Shown here one piece after another: positions 20,664-33,587 of a stretch of DNA of 64,000 nt. The stretch's first letter is position 1. Each line of letters opens with the position of its first letter. Source of the DNA: Helichrysum umbraculigerum (Eukaryota; Streptophyta; Magnoliopsida; Asterales; Asteraceae). A program made the position numbers and the translations under genes. Under the pieces are notes generated by a model. It had not been told where the DNA came from, made no database searches, and saw only the letters and a program-made list of their open reading frames with translations. Location of the stretch: positions 12,351,501 to 12,415,500 of the forward strand of contig CATIUR010000004.1 of the NCBI GenBank assembly GCA_949592205.1, written 5' to 3'.

Positions 20664-21241
20664 GCAAACATTGCGGTAACTTTGATCATGTTCACCTTTT
20701 TCATGACATGGTGCTCATAGTGCATCTAGATACAACTTTTTGTGAAGATAAAAGTTAAATCTGAAACAAAAACCACTTTATGTTACATTTCTATAAATTT
20801 GCCCCCAAGGCTCCAAGTCTCACAAAAGGACATTACATTTTGCAGTAACGAATAATTTGGATAGTCGCCACGTAATATACCCGTTTACCATGTGTGTGGA
20901 ACCTCTTATTCAATAACATTTATGATGTAATGGGACAAGTTATATTGAGATCCCAAATACTAGAATTTGGGCTTGACAGTTAGGCCAATATTGGCTAAAG
21001 CTTCTACATTGTGCTGCCCGTCGAGACCATTATTTGCCTCTGTGGACTGGCATGGGTTCAAACTGCTCATGGAAAAAAGGTTGCATGTAATTGAATTTCG
21101 TGTGTTTTCCCATGTGCTTGAAGTGTTATCTCAATGTCCCAGTTAACTCAGTTTGTTTTACATCAACTTTGGGCAAGCATTTCCACTTAACTTCTCAATG
21201 TTATAGGCACTCTAACTTGAATTTCATTGAATTATTAACAG
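20664..21241. other. Intergenic DNA upstream of the KAS I relic
   Basis: May hold decayed earlier exons or introns of the KAS I relic, but I cannot recognise them. No other feature seen. Confidence 0.35.
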
Positions 21242-21814
21242 ATCATGGAAAGCTTGGAGCGTACTAAACGAGGAGCAAATATTGTTGTTGAGTACTTGGG
21301 AGGTGCCATAACGTGTGATGCTCATCCCACAACGGACGCTCGCAAAGATGGGCCTGGAATTTCATCTTGAATAACCAAATGTTTACAAGATGCTGCTGTT
21401 TCAACCAAAGAGGTGACTCACACTTCTACAACTTACCTACTTGATACATCACATTGTAGCTTCTAAAAAAATGAGCTTAATATATTTAAAGGTGAAGTGT
21501 GTGAATTGTCATGTAACGTCAACACTAGTTGGCGATCTGGCTAAAGTTGTTTCCATAAAAAGGACACATCTGACATGAAGATGAACGAGGACTATGCAAG
21601 AAACCGGAAAAAGCATGGCTTCCTAGATGCAACGATAGTTCTAATGAATTTTTTTACCGTGTTTGTTTGTACATCCATTAAAATGATTGGACATGGTTAT
21701 GGAGCTGCTGTTGAATTAGAAGCCATTGCATGCATAATAGCTATCACCACTGGTTGGTTACAATATCCCACAATTAATCAAGATGTACCGCATAATAAAG
21801 TTTATTTCCTTTAG
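21242..21814 (+). pseudogene. Plastid-type beta-ketoacyl-ACP synthase I (KAS I) relic, 3' part with introns
   Basis: Three segments in order match the second half of plant KAS I, the plastid enzyme that extends fatty acids from C4 to C16. Segment 1 (21242-21412, after an intron-like AACAG): M-E-S-L-E, K-R-G-A-N, E-Y-L-G-G-A, T-C-D-A-H, ending at a GT donor. Segment 2 (about 21493-21574, after TTTAAAG): a decayed N-A-H-A-T-S-T-L box reading N-C-H-V-T-S-T-L, then G-D-L-A. Segment 3 (about 21671-21814): M-I-G-H with the catalytic-type His, then G-A-A, L-E-A-I-A, T-G-W and T-I-N-Q. The frame is broken by a stop at 21368-21370, a stop at the end of segment 2 and lost splice sites. The N-terminal half with the active-site Cys is not seen. 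Retained introns argue for a genomic gene fragment, not a retrocopy. Confidence 0.8.
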
Positions 21815-22018
21815 TGATTTCGGTAGTTGATCTGTGCATTTTGGTTCCATTGATTATTAAGTTACACATTTTTATTCATCTATGTGGAATTTGGAGCCTT
21901 AAGTTGACATGTGTTAAGAAACAGCATGAAAGTCAACTTCGGTATGTGATCATAAGATTTAAGCTAATTAATATTATGATATACAATCTAATTGACTTGT
22001 CACATAAAATCTGCAAAC

Positions 22019-22250
22019 TGTCCGTTTTGCAACCTGGAGGTTGAGTCTTTGGGCCATATCCCATGCAATTGTCCGAAGGTTCAAGTTCTTTGGCGAAATA
22101 CATGCTTCTGGTGAATCATCAACTGTCCGATCCGATCATCTATAGCATCTCTTGTCCGTTGTCGAGGCATAGTGATTACAAATAATATTCCAATTGAGGA
22201 TCTTTCACACGGTATGTAAGACTATAATTTGGAGTATTTGGAGATGGCGC
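22019..22250 (+). pseudogene. LINE reverse transcriptase C-terminal (zf-RVT) remnant
   Basis: The plus frame from 22019 reads C-P-F-C-N then E-V-E-S, H, C-N-C-P and V-L-W, the zinc-binding tail found after plant LINE reverse transcriptases. After a stop near 22110, a later part in another frame reads V-C-K-T-I-I-W-S-I-W, the usual end of that domain. It is short, has no RT core and carries stops, so it is a 5'-truncated or fragmented LINE. No clear poly-A or target duplication was found. Confidence 0.6.
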
Positions 22251-24111
22251 AGTTAAGTTGTTCATGCGAATTAAGCTTCCATTCTGGGAATATAAATGAA
22301 GATATATTTCCCTTGACGAAGAATTTATCAAAATTGTGGATTACAAGCAGTTGTACAGCAATAGATGAAGGATGGGATATTTGGATTACGAGTCCTAGAG
22401 AAACAGTAGGTGTCTAATAATTGGTCATCGTGTTGATCTAATAGGCTAGTTAAATGTGGATATAGATTTAGTTCGTATGACTTCATTATGAAGGCTGCCA
22501 ATCTGATTTGTATTTGGTGTATGGTTTTTGCTTCGGCAGTTTTTAATAAAAGTTCTGCTTTGCATTTTAAAAAATATCATGCAATACAAAACTGCTCCTG
22601 GTTTATTTGATGCATTACAACCTTTTGATATCGTACTGCAGCGGTGTCTAACTCATTCAAATTGGAGGGCATAATCCTATCGTCAAATTCGCTCCATTCA
22701 AGCCTTAGGCACATAAAGTTCTGATTTTTTCCTTTGAACTTAAATATATACTCTATATAAGATATACTCCAAATGAATTCAAGATCCATGAATAATTGAT
22801 GGCTTTCTGTCTTTGTTCAGAACACACAGACACAAATTAACTGCTGAGTGTCTTTTGCGTAGAATTAAGTTTTAAAAACTATTAAACAAATACCTACTTT
22901 TTCAACATGAAAGTATGAAACTGTTACCAGTTGTTGGTCTGATAAGTGCAAAGCCATAAAGCAAGGTTAACTGGTTAAGCATTAGTCATTATTAGCCTAT
23001 TAATCTTTATGCTATCACTGATAATTCTTGTTTTTTAACTAAAAGACAATGTCATTAAACGTCATTAGTATCGTCACAAACAGCATTTTAATCAAATTAT
23101 TTTGTCTAAAAATATTTATAAATTGAAGAGAGAATTAAACTCCACTTGCAAGTTGATTAATCATATAATTTCTTTCCTTGCTGGAATAGATTATAAAAGT
23201 TGTTGCTTTCATTAGACCTTCCTGTTTTTAGTGAATGCATCTTCAAGATTAAGGTCTTAATCCAAACCTTAAAAAAACACCATTTATTCTTGACAAAGCA
23301 ATGGCTGAGACTACTAGATATCGACATCATAAGGTTAATTTATTTGTCATAATTAAATTAACTTTATAACCCCTTCCTTGTTCTTTCCTATGAAAACAAC
23401 ATAGATATAGTCATCTTATTTGTCCTCTACCCCTCTTCCTATTATACATTTGTAGTGTTCCAAATTCTGCAATTACTTACCCTTTCCAACACTTATAATT
23501 AAGGTTGTCCTTGTATGTTCATAATGTACTCTTATCTTTTCGTATATGTTTTTGTGTTCATATCGTGCATACGTGTGTCGCATATTTCGTGGCGTTATAT
23601 AGTTTGAACAAAACTCGATCATCGATTTATTCATAGGTTGTAATGTTAAGAACATAGTTAATAGTGATCATGAATACAAATTTTCAAAAGTTCAGAATTT
23701 AGGGAATTATGATATGATGCATTTTCATGTATTCATAATTTACTTATTTTTTAAACAAACTCTAAATAGTTAGTCAATGTAGTATATAATAATCTGGAGT
23801 AGCTATTAATTTTCCATCTCCATTTAAGTTGATGGTGATTATTATTAATATTATTATTATTAAGAAGTAGAACTTGGCTCAACAACCGGCAGTGCTTAAT
23901 GTTGGTTGATAAGCCATCATCATTAAACTCTATGACATTATAAATCAAATGTATTTAGGAATTATCCACCTATAATCTGTGGCAGTGTCTGCAACATATA
24001 CATAATTAATGTTAATAATATAAACAATATTTTTGTCAATTAATTAAATACTTAAAATCTCTTTATAAAATAAAATCAAATAATCTTGTTAGATTAAAAA
24101 AAATTAATCAA
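22251..24111. other. Intergenic DNA, no gene seen
   Basis: About 1.9 kb of AT-rich sequence with a few short frames lacking motifs. It may include the LINE 3' tail near 22251-22570. No terminal repeats or RNA genes recognised. Confidence 0.5.
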
Positions 24112-24215
24112 TGTAGCCAATATCATGTGTTAGTTAACCTGGATTTGAACTTACGTACAGTCTCATGTTTAAAGAATTAACTCGATACCGTTAGGCCAAT
24201 GGTCATTGATATAGA
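24112..24215 (-). mobile_element. tRNA-derived SINE, minus strand, decayed
   Basis: The minus strand carries an A-box-like TGGCCTAACGGT (near 24190-24201) and a B-box-like GTTCAAATCC (about 24142-24151), the same pattern as the better-kept SINE at 30101. The element tail would lie to the left near the A-rich run at 24094-24105. Ends are not defined. Confidence 0.6.
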
Positions 24216-24243
24216 AAAATGATTTATAAAATATAATTTCCAA

Positions 24244-24245
<2 letters not shown>

Positions 24246-24287
<42 letters not shown>
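24246..24287. repeat. (TA)n microsatellite, 42 bp
   Basis: Twenty-one uninterrupted TA units. Confidence 0.97.
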
Positions 24288-24288
<1 letters not shown>

Positions 24289-25554
24289 CTAATAAAATAA
24301 AACTTCTAAAAAGTGCTACATCTTATGAAACGAATGAAGCATATTATATGTGTTTGCATGTCTTGGTGAGTTTAATTAGAAAACAAAAAACAAAAGCTAC
24401 AAAATATAAACAAAACACCAAAAACAGCCACATTAATTATGTGTTTGTGTACAATAATAATATTTGTAATATTAACATCATCAATTAATTGTATAATTAA
24501 TCAAAGAAATGATCCAAATAGAATATTCGACATTGCTTTGACTACGCTACAAAGGATTAAAAAATTCATTTTATCAGTTAACCATGTATCAAGAACCTTG
24601 ATCACTTATTTTTCTAATATTCTTTAGATGCTCTGATTTAACAATTCAAATTCCGTGTAAACAAGGGCGGACCTACGTAGTAGTCGACGGTAGCCCTTGC
24701 CACCAGTAAATTAAGTCGAGCTAATATGGAACTTTTGAAAAGCTTATCAATTGTATAGAAAAGCTTATCAATTGTATATAAGAGTACTACCAGTCTTTTT
24801 TCATATATATAGAAAGGCAAATTGTCATTCCCTTGGTTTGAACCCAAGGCACTCATGTTAGCTGGCATCCCACATACCACTCTATCTATCTACGGTTTAC
24901 AATTTTTATTTTCTTCACTTGTCAGTCGTTTTCAAAGTGTGAAACTCACTGATTTATAACTTTTATTATTAGATTATCTATGCTATTATTGAAAGTTGTT
25001 TTGGAATTATCCATGATTTATTAAGACTTTATTAATGTGCTTAATTGTAGTTTCATATTAACTATGTTTAATCTTGATTAAAACATAAAATAATGATAAT
25101 TAATTTAAAGTTGTGTTATTAACTAGATATTTGTGTGGTAGCGAAAGAGAGTAAGGTGGTGTGCGCTTTTGATTTGATGCTCTAATTGACCTAATCTGAT
25201 ACACTAATTTCATCACTAATAGGGTTTGGGTAAGCAAATCAAAGAGCTTTAATGTGCCTCTTTGACTTTTTATAATTAGTGGTCTCCATTTGATTATTCT
25301 CTTTGACATATCTTATGGATCTCGATTCTACCTTTCCCCCATTTTTTTAACCTTTTTTATTTTTTGGTCTTTTGCATTCGGTAAAAACCGATCAATGTCT
25401 TCTTAAGAAATGGAAAATAATAATAATAACAATAATAATGATAATAATAATAAAGAGATCATCAAAAAGAATCTTGGACTAGTCCGTTTTCATATGTAGG
25501 AGCATTTCTTTACTTACTTAACATGAATTATCATCATCTAAGGACACGAAGAGT
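24288..25554. other. Intergenic DNA with a hAT-like remnant
   Basis: At 24664 GGGCGGACCTACGTAG resembles one hAT-MITE end, but no partner end or duplication is clear. A roughly 23-bp direct repeat around GAAAAGCTTATCAATTG occurs at about 24736 and 24758. Nothing else recognised. Confidence 0.4.
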
Positions 25555-25566
25555 AAAGAAGAGCTA

Positions 25567-26540
25567 ATAGGGGTGTTCATGAAACCGGAAAAATCGTGAA
25601 AACCGGACCGGTGCGGTTTGGTTTCTAATGCTCAATCCGGCGGCTTCAAAATTACAAAGACCGGATTAACCGATCCGGTTTACGATTTTGATAAAAAACC
25701 GGCCGGTTAAACCGGACCGGACCATATAAACATTTAAATAAGGGATATATGTATATATGTGTGTATATATTTAATAAAAGATTATAAATCATAAAGGAGT
25801 TATAATGGTGGTTGGAATGAAGGAGTTTTAAACTTGTAATTGATGTATAAAATTTATATAAACATCTTAATATTATCCCCTGTACGAAGGGACATCTATA
25901 AAACATGGACAAACATAAGGTCCACCAAATGTGAATACTTTTTGCCATAAATGACTAACGTAAGTCGATTATAAATGGAGGATTTATGTTATTAGAATGT
26001 TTAATGTGTATGCATATGACATATATCTTCCACTATTAATTTTAACTGAAAATATTAGATAAGAATGAAATTCAACAGTATTGATATACAGGAGTCCTCA
26101 AAAATGACTTGTAAGAAAATATACTAAGGAATAAAAAAAAAGGAAAACATAATATCTTCATATAAACTAATATTAAATGTCAAGAAAACTTAACGAACTC
26201 TTCTAATCGGTTGAGTAAATTTGTATACATTAACAGTTTCTAATCTATTAGGATAAAATATTTTCTAATCATTTTGAATAATTGATTATGATTATTGTTA
26301 TCGAATATTAAGTAATAATGTTATCATATTACTTACATTTATTAAAAAAATTATTTAATTTACTTGTAAAAGACAAAAAAACCGCAAAACCGGCGGAACC
26401 GAACCGGTTTTCACGGTTTCGTCCGGTCCGGTTTCGATAGTTAAACGGTCTTGTCCGGTTTGTATTTTACCAAACCGTCAATTCGCGGTTCGGTTTGAAT
26501 TTTCGTCAAAAACCGGCCGGACCGGACCGTGAACACCCAT
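25567..26540. mobile_element. hAT-type non-autonomous element, 974 bp
   Basis: Ends ATAGGGGTGTTCATG and (reverse) ATGGGTGTTCACGG, with an 8-bp duplication AAGAGCTA on both sides (25559-25566 and 26541-26548). Both subterminal regions (25580-25720 and 26376-26525) are dense in CCGGTT and GGACCGG motifs, as expected for transposase-binding sites. The interior is AT-rich and non-coding. Confidence 0.8.
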
Positions 26541-26548
26541 AAGAGCTA

Positions 26549-27252
26549 AGACCAGTTTAAACTGATTTTCAGTTCAGTTTGTTAACAGAAAATTAAAAAT
26601 CAGTCTTTTCTAGAACTGGACCAGTTTCAGTCCAGTTTTTTACCAGTTTCCCAGTTTTACTTAAAATTTCAATCAAGTTTCAATCATTTCCAGTATTTTT
26701 TTCATGGTCGATAATTTTGTCAATACTTACAATTTGAACTTTTATTTATTTTTAATCAAGATTTTATTGATGGTTATTAACAACAAACTTTTGACGAATA
26801 ATATAACTTCATATTTCATGGTGCAAAAATTAATAATCAATAGAAAAAATCAATAAACGTGAGATAAGATTAAATTAAAATGTATACAATTGAAATTGTT
26901 GATGTGAAAATAAATAAAAGTTCATAAATAAAGAAATGAAAATGTATCAAGTATAATTTACTCCAAATTTAAATTTTATAAGGAAAGAAAAAAGGGAAAA
27001 AACAATAAATAAACATAAGTAGCTTATAATACATTTCAGTCTTTTTATCATTTTTGAACCAGATCCTGTCTTTACCATTTTTTATTGATTTCAGTACAGT
27101 TTTTAGCCAGTTTTCTGACTGAAAGTATGACTGAATTAGGTATGTCAGGCGGTCCTAGGAACAATCCAGTCTTTTTCCAGTCCAGTCTTTTCTAGGACCG
27201 GTCCCAGTCCGATTCAGGACCAGTTTCAGTTTTAGACTGTTTTACTCATCTT
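26549..27252. mobile_element. Second hAT-like non-autonomous element, hit by the first
   Basis: Both ends are rich in CAGTTTT and CAGTCCAG motifs (26550-26660 and 27050-27245). The direct repeat TAAAGAAGAG occurs just before the first element (25554-25563) and at 27253-27262, so the outer element would have inserted first and the 974-bp element then landed four bases inside its left end. Terminal similarity is weak (about 13 of 18 by eye). No coding capacity. Confidence 0.5.
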
Positions 27253-27262
27253 TAAAGAAGAG

Positions 27263-30090
27263 TGGTGACATTGTATTCAGAGTGTTCTCTAATGTTATCA
27301 AAAAACACTCGTGGTCAAAAAGTGAAGGAGAAGAGAATATTTAGTTGGCAGTTCTCTCAAAATTTATTTATTGTTTTATAAATCAATGTATGTGTGTAGG
27401 GAAACAAAAAGCAAAAAGAAAAAAGAAATTTAACACCATTTAGCGTTGGACGATGCTCCAGAGCGTCGTTGGACGACATTCTCAACGGAAAACAGCGACG
27501 GGAGTGACTCCACTCCGTATGCTCTAAGTCAACAACTGTGGTTATTATTCTTTTTCTTTCTTCTCTTTTTACGGCCGACTAATATTCGGTGATGCAATTG
27601 GTATAAGATAGGATCTATAGGCGTACGTTATGGAAGGTTAAAATAAACGGTATTCATTTCATATTCAAAAGTGCAATCTATGCATATTAATATGGGGAAA
27701 TCATGTATGCTTCTATCTATAGTTAGGTGTAGAGACATGTAAAAAAAATCAAATGTATATGAGTAAGAAAACTCTACAATAGACAACATATATATTTCTA
27801 CATAAATTTATTTTATCAGCACATAACGTATATGCTTTTAAAAGAATATTAGATGCATTTTTGCCCTTGTAACACATACCATTAGGAAAACCCTATGTGA
27901 TATAATGAATAAGTATATACTACCATTTATAGGCTCTCTTATATTAGTTATTTTGCTCCAGCACATGTGAATATTTGATTAAGCCTTATATATAAGTGGG
28001 GAAAAGGAAGATCTTGGGGTTGCAAAAATACCTAGAATTAATGATTAAAGTGACCAATTTATTCACATGTCATTTTCTTTCCTTTTTAGTAAATAATAAA
28101 AAGAAAAGGGGTTGAATGTATCCATACCTCCATGGGCTAAGACCATATCCACTATGCCTGCCAACATCAAGGTTCCTGTGGTTCAGAAAAGACTGGGCTT
28201 GGTCAAAAGTTGGTCAGACCTCCAACTACTTCTTGGGGACCAAAGTGCCACTTAACCATTCCACACCCGTGACCACCCGTTTCTTTTTTTTACTTTTTAC
28301 CTTTTACTTAAACCGTCGACAATTTAATTTTGATCCGTAAGTTATACACAGTAGTAGTTTAAAACTTAATGTAGATTTTTCTATGTGTGCTAGTAATATT
28401 ATATACTACCTCCAAGTTAATTATTCATTTTTCTATTTTGATTTCTCTCGCACTAATTGTCCGCTTTCAATTCCAAATTAAGATTCAATTACTTAAAGAC
28501 TTAAAGGGACCTAAAGGATGTCGTTGTACAAGGGTAAGTAGGTGTGGGGACTATGAGGAAAGTATTTTTCCCAATTCCATGAAAGAGAGATTGACAAATA
28601 ACTTCTTTTGAATTTTGAAAAATAAATTAACACAACCAAACAATATCAGACAAAGAGAGACTTCATACTAGTAAAGCTTGTCATTTTTGAATCCTAGTAG
28701 ATATTTGAGTCGTAAATGATGAAGCAAAAATATAGCTCTTATACATTTGTAAAGGTTGCTGTTCAAATCTCACTTATTACATACAACTGACGATATCTAC
28801 ACCAACCATCTTACAGAGTGTTTTACTTTTGTCTATCTTTTTATTCTAATGGAACTAGATTACATAATTGGTTAATACTTCATAGTGTTTGACTAATTAC
28901 TACTACAATTGTGTATCTTATATGCTATCAATGAACTATAATAACATCATTGTGAAACAAATCATAATTAAACTTGATTAATCCGAAAGCAGATTCCAAA
29001 TTTATCTAAGCATCAATGGAAGTTGATTCCACTTACACTTAATGGAAAATTCTTTTCACAATTCCCATGATTGTTTGCACATGGATTCCAACTCAATTTA
29101 ATTGTGTCTTTCCCCGGCCTAATCACCTCAACCTTAATAGCTTATAGCTTATAGCTTATAGCTTCCTTTTGTGTTTCATCATATTTTTACTTTAAACCTA
29201 CTTTATTAGGTTACCAAAACAGTTGTGGGTTCTTTAGCCAAGGAACACCAACCACATTGGTCTCCACATGGGGTGTGACTTATAAAATACTACTAGTATT
29301 AATGTCACATTGTCACTTATACTTCTTTTTATTATCTATATATGTATATGTATATATATAAACTACATAATGACAATTCATAAGAATAGAACTACATTTA
29401 TGTTACACTATATTATTCTATTGTACAACATTGATCTTGGCCTAATCGTTCAATAGATCAGTTTGACGATTACTTCTTTACCTTATCAGTCAATTATTGA
29501 TCGTTTACGGTATCATCATTGCGTACCTTGTTTTCGAGAAGTGTGGTTACTATCCGTTAAAAATTTATTCTAATCATATAATTAGTATACTACTAGTACT
29601 AATGTCTTCTAATCATAGTAGTAATTTTTATGATAATGAGTAAAAAAGCATCCCCTTTTTTTGGGAGGTGGTGGGGAAACCTATGGCATGTCTCTTGGGA
29701 GGACTATAGGGATCTCAAAGGTCCTTGTCTCTTGACAACTTCAGTCTTCAGCATCTCATCAACTGAATTATTAACACAATACCTTATTATTTAATTAATT
29801 CGTCTTATATTATTATAATAACCAATAATTTCGAATGCTTACGTAGTTTTAAAACTACATTTTATCACTAGTTGAAACATCGTAAAAAAGAAAAAAATCA
29901 ATAGGCCTAAAATGTATGTTTATCAAATGAACCATGAATTATTATAATTATAACTAATGCGTTACTAATTTAACAGCGACAAATTAAGTAGAATTAAGTT
30001 ATTTCAACGACAACAATGTAGATTAGAAACTTGTCAAAATCAAAAATACTATTAATGTGGTCATACAATCAAATGAATTACAATTAACAT
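27263..30090. other. Intergenic DNA, no gene seen
   Basis: About 2.8 kb of AT-rich sequence. Noted: a short direct repeat GCGT(C)GTTGGACGA near 27443-27470, and three copies of AGCTTATAGC-type 10-mers near 29139-29165. Frames at 28116-28340 and 28387-28611 lack motifs. No RNA gene recognised. Confidence 0.5.
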
Positions 30091-30100
30091 ACATAATTTA

Positions 30101-30257
30101 CCAAATGGCCTTTGGCCTAACGGTATGTGAGTTGACCCTCAACCTATTGTTTGTGGGTTCAAGCCTCGTGGGAGGCATTATGTAAATATTCGTGGTTGTG
30201 TATGTGTGAGGTATTTGTAAATTTGCCTCTCTAAAAAAATAATAATAATAATAACTA
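30101..30257 (+). mobile_element. tRNA-derived SINE, 157 bp, with target duplication
   Basis: A box TGGCCTAACGGT near 30112 and B box GGGTTCAAGCC near 30157 form an internal RNA polymerase III promoter. The 3' end is an A-rich AAAAAAATAATAAT tail. Flanked by the perfect 10-bp duplication ACATAATTTA (30091-30100 and 30258-30267). It is not a tRNA gene because the rest of the cloverleaf is absent. Confidence 0.85.
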
Positions 30258-30267
30258 ACATAATTTA

Positions 30268-30839
30268 AAAGTTGTTACATTTGATTAACAACAAATAATA
30301 ATAACATTTAATTTAATAATTATACTTCGTCATCGTATTATCCATTAAGTATAAGGTATTTATTCATTTTTTTTAATAGCAAAAGCCACTTTACACTTTA
30401 CAGTGTAATTGTAATTAGTGACACTAGTGGACAAATACTCACGTAACCTTAATCTAATTGGTTTGTCTCTTCTCATGTCCACGGTCTTTTTATGATTTAA
30501 AGTTTAAACCTTTTTCTTTTTGATTATACAGCTTTATACATTCCTTTCATATACGGACTAATTAAATTATTGTAAATTGATTGATGACGTATGTTAATTT
30601 TTGGTTATAAGATCATAAAACAAATTTAAATGTTGCTTTCTAATCCACTAAAGTCCGCATATATCGAATGTAATATAATTAAGAATCCAATTCTATCAAA
30701 TTCCGTTAAATTTCGCGAATTAAACGCAACTTCAGTTTATCACTTTATTGTATAAACTAGATTAGATTAAATAATAAAAAAGTCACGATCATATTGCAAC
30801 TTCTCTGTAATATTGCAAATAAATAATACTCATAAAACA
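30268..30839. other. Intergenic DNA, no gene seen
   Basis: AT-rich, no terminal repeats, tandem repeats or coding signal recognised. Confidence 0.5.
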
Positions 30840-30841
30840 TA

Positions 30842-31092
30842 CTCCCTCCGTCTCAATTTTATTGTCCGCAGACAAAAAACACGCAGTTTAAGGAAAATAT
30901 AATCATCTCTCTTACTTTTTGGTAAGATGACAGTTTTACCCTCTACTTTTTACCTATTTTTTTGTCTTATATATATACAATAGGGGTAAAAAAGAACTTT
31001 ATCTCTTTATCATTATCTATTTATGGAAGTGGACAATTAATTTGGTACATCCCAAAATGAAATACTGGACAATAGATTTGGGAAGGAGGGAG
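30842..31092. mobile_element. Stowaway-type MITE, 251 bp
   Basis: Ends CTCCCTCCGTCTCAATTT and GGGAAGGAGGGAG inverted, flanked by TA on both sides, as for Tc1/mariner-derived Stowaway elements. Internal motif TGGACAATTAATTTG is typical. Non-coding. Confidence 0.85.
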
Positions 31093-31810
31093 TATTAAAT
31101 TAACTTAAATCTCCTCTTATAACTAAAGTAGGAGACTCTCAGCTTATGTGTCAGCTTAATACCCTTGCTAATTCATCATAATTCGATGTGACATCAATTT
31201 AGTTTATGCAGCTTTCCTAATTCATGAATTAATATCCAGTGAGAGGTATTGTTTATTTTTCTTAGCAAACTTTGCTCAATTGCTAATGGATGAAACACCT
31301 ATTAAAATGGCTTAAAATTTGAAGAACATTTTTGTATGCTCACCAAATGTTCGATTAAATTAGTGTCAAAATTCATTGTTGTTATTATGTTTATTAAATG
31401 GTAAAATTATATTTCATTTAAGTTGGCATATGTAGGATTTGGAGCAACGATTCATGAATATGGTACTAATACTGACAACAACAATAAGTATGTTTCATTA
31501 CGGGTAAGTCGAAGCTACTATTTGGCATCTCGATGACTCTATATTCTTAAATTGTACTTCAAGATATAATGAGAGTATCGATTATGAATAAGCTAGCATT
31601 CTTATTGTCAACATTCTTATTGCCCATACATGGTATTTTTATATTTTTATGTCTTAAACCATGTACATTCACGATATAATCAAGCTATAACTTGCATTTT
31701 CATATTCTTATACCTTTATATCAACCTAGATTAAAAGACAGATGTATCGATTTTCCATAATCCGCAAATTTTGAATAAGCTAGCATTTTTATTGCCCCGT
31801 CCTTTTTATT
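31093..31810. other. Intergenic DNA, no gene seen
   Basis: AT-rich, with a repeated phrase around AATAAGCTAGCATT (31588 and 31774). No gene or element ends recognised. Confidence 0.45.

Positions 31811-31866
<56 letters not shown>
31811..31866. repeat. (ATC)n microsatellite
   Basis: About 18 uninterrupted ATC units, continuing a shorter TTA-rich start. Confidence 0.97.
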
Positions 31867-32528
31867 TATTAACTATTAACTATTAATCAACTATTATATA
31901 TGTTTATTTTTTATCGTGATAACAATGTCTTCCATACTTTCTTACATGTATTGTTTGGTAGATAGTGTGTTGGTGAATTACATTGTTTGGGTGCATGTAA
32001 ACCTTTATACAAGCAAAATTGTATTACATTTCATTTTACATTAATCACATATCTAACATGTCGTAATATTTATCTAGCTGTGCATCGCACGGGTTTAGCA
32101 CTAGTACACAATATGTTAGATATTCCATTTGTCGGCAGATTTGATACTTTGCGAACTCATTTACCAGCCAAAATTGATTTTTTGTAGATATAAAAAATAC
32201 TTTTAGCCGTTTAGGTAAATAAAAGGGGTGAAAATATGCAAACTCTTTTTATTTTTTGATGGATTACTGAACCAAAAGGGGTAAAATGGCATCCAATAAA
32301 AGATTTGGTAAGGGACAAAGGGTAGCTTAATATTTTAAAAAGATGCAAACTTTTGTTGAAGATTTAGTTAAATATTTGACTAGGGTCTGGCTTTTATATG
32401 TTCTCTTAGAGATAAGATACTAATTTAATTTATATTCGAAATTATTATTCTATGAGTGTCACATACAGAGTAATACTTTACGACTTTTAAGTATGAAAAA
32501 AGTATACCGTTATCAACGCTTATGCTAA
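31867..32528. other. Intergenic DNA, no gene seen
   Basis: Contains GTGCATCGCACGGG followed by CTAGT near 32080-32105, which resembles a Helitron 3' end but is unsupported by a matching 5' end. The frame at 31987-32187 has no motif. Confidence 0.4.
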
Positions 32529-33177
32529 GGGAGGTGATCCTCACACACCGCATTTTAGTCTAAACACACCTTTTAAAGTAAAATGACTATTTTACCCTTG
32601 CACTTTTTCCTTAAACAAATTAAAAAACAATAAACAAATATTATCCCTCTTCTTACTCTCAACTTTTCCGAATAGTTCTATGATTTCTCCCTCTGATTAT
32701 TCACCTAGCGTCCCACCTTGTGAAAACTGAAATTGCTATGCGCTTCATTATTTCAATCCAACTACCTACTTGCACCATCAATTGCGACATTCATCAGTTC
32801 TAAACTTCGGATCTGGTTTGGGGTTAAAATTTCTTAAGTGAGTTTGTTGATGTATATGGGTTTAATAACCCAATTGTGATTGGTAAAAGATGCGGTGGGA
32901 TGAATTGTAACATCCTCCGTACCGGTCTGGTAATTTTTAATTTAAATTGTTTATTTAATTGTGTTAGAAATTATTTGATATTAATTGTTAAATTGAGAAA
33001 CTTAGATTAATAAGTCTTAGGACTTATTGTTAATAGTAAATTGTTGATTGTTGTAATTTACTATAGTTGACGGTAAAATAAAATAAGTTTCTCGCAAATG
33101 ATTTTTAAGTTCCAGGCAATAGATTGAAAGGGGACTAGTTTTAAGTGGATACGGAGTCGGTGTAAAAGTTTAAACCG

Positions 33178-33186
33178 ACTATATAA
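33178..33186 (+). promoter_or_regulatory. T2 LTR TATA box
   Basis: ACTATATAAC, about 270 bp from the LTR start, present in both LTRs (3' copy near 41833) and at the equivalent place in T1. Likely core promoter. Confidence 0.55.
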
Positions 33187-33587
33187 CTTTCCCTTTTAGG
33201 AAAGTTTCTCACTTTCTTTTAAACCTTGATAACCTTAAAACTCAAAACATAAACAATCAAGAAAATTTGAAATCTTGAGTTGTGATTGTGATCTTGTAAC
33301 ATTCATATCATCATCATCATCTGTTTTTAGTAATCTTCAAGTGGTAAGTTTGATTTATTTTGATTATGTTTAAAATCATAGGTGTTCATGAATTTTAAGG
33401 AAATCAAAGTGGAATAGTTGATTTTGATGTTAGGAATTGGTTACTTGATGATGTTGATTATTATAGTTGTTATTTGGATTGTTAAAATGATCATAGAAAC
33501 TGATTTGGTAAGTTTTAATATAAGTTTTCGGACCTGGGTTTGGTTCAGCTGGGAATCGCTGGTTCAGGGTATGAAGACGGCGGGTTG

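Noticed and set aside
21814..22044. 76-residue frame next to the KAS I relic as a further exon
   Set aside because: No similarity to the KAS I C-terminus that I can see. Its end overlaps the LINE remnant in another frame.
28116..28611. Two 74-residue plus-strand frames as possible genes
   Set aside because: No domain, no codon or splice context, and ordinary stop-free lengths for this composition.
30101..30257. Possible tRNA gene
   Set aside because: Only A- and B-box-like parts fit. No full cloverleaf, a 3' A-rich tail and a 10-bp target duplication are present, so it is a SINE.
32075..32105. Helitron 3' end (hairpin plus CTAGT)
   Set aside because: Suggestive motif, but no matching 5' TC end, helicase or second copy was found here.
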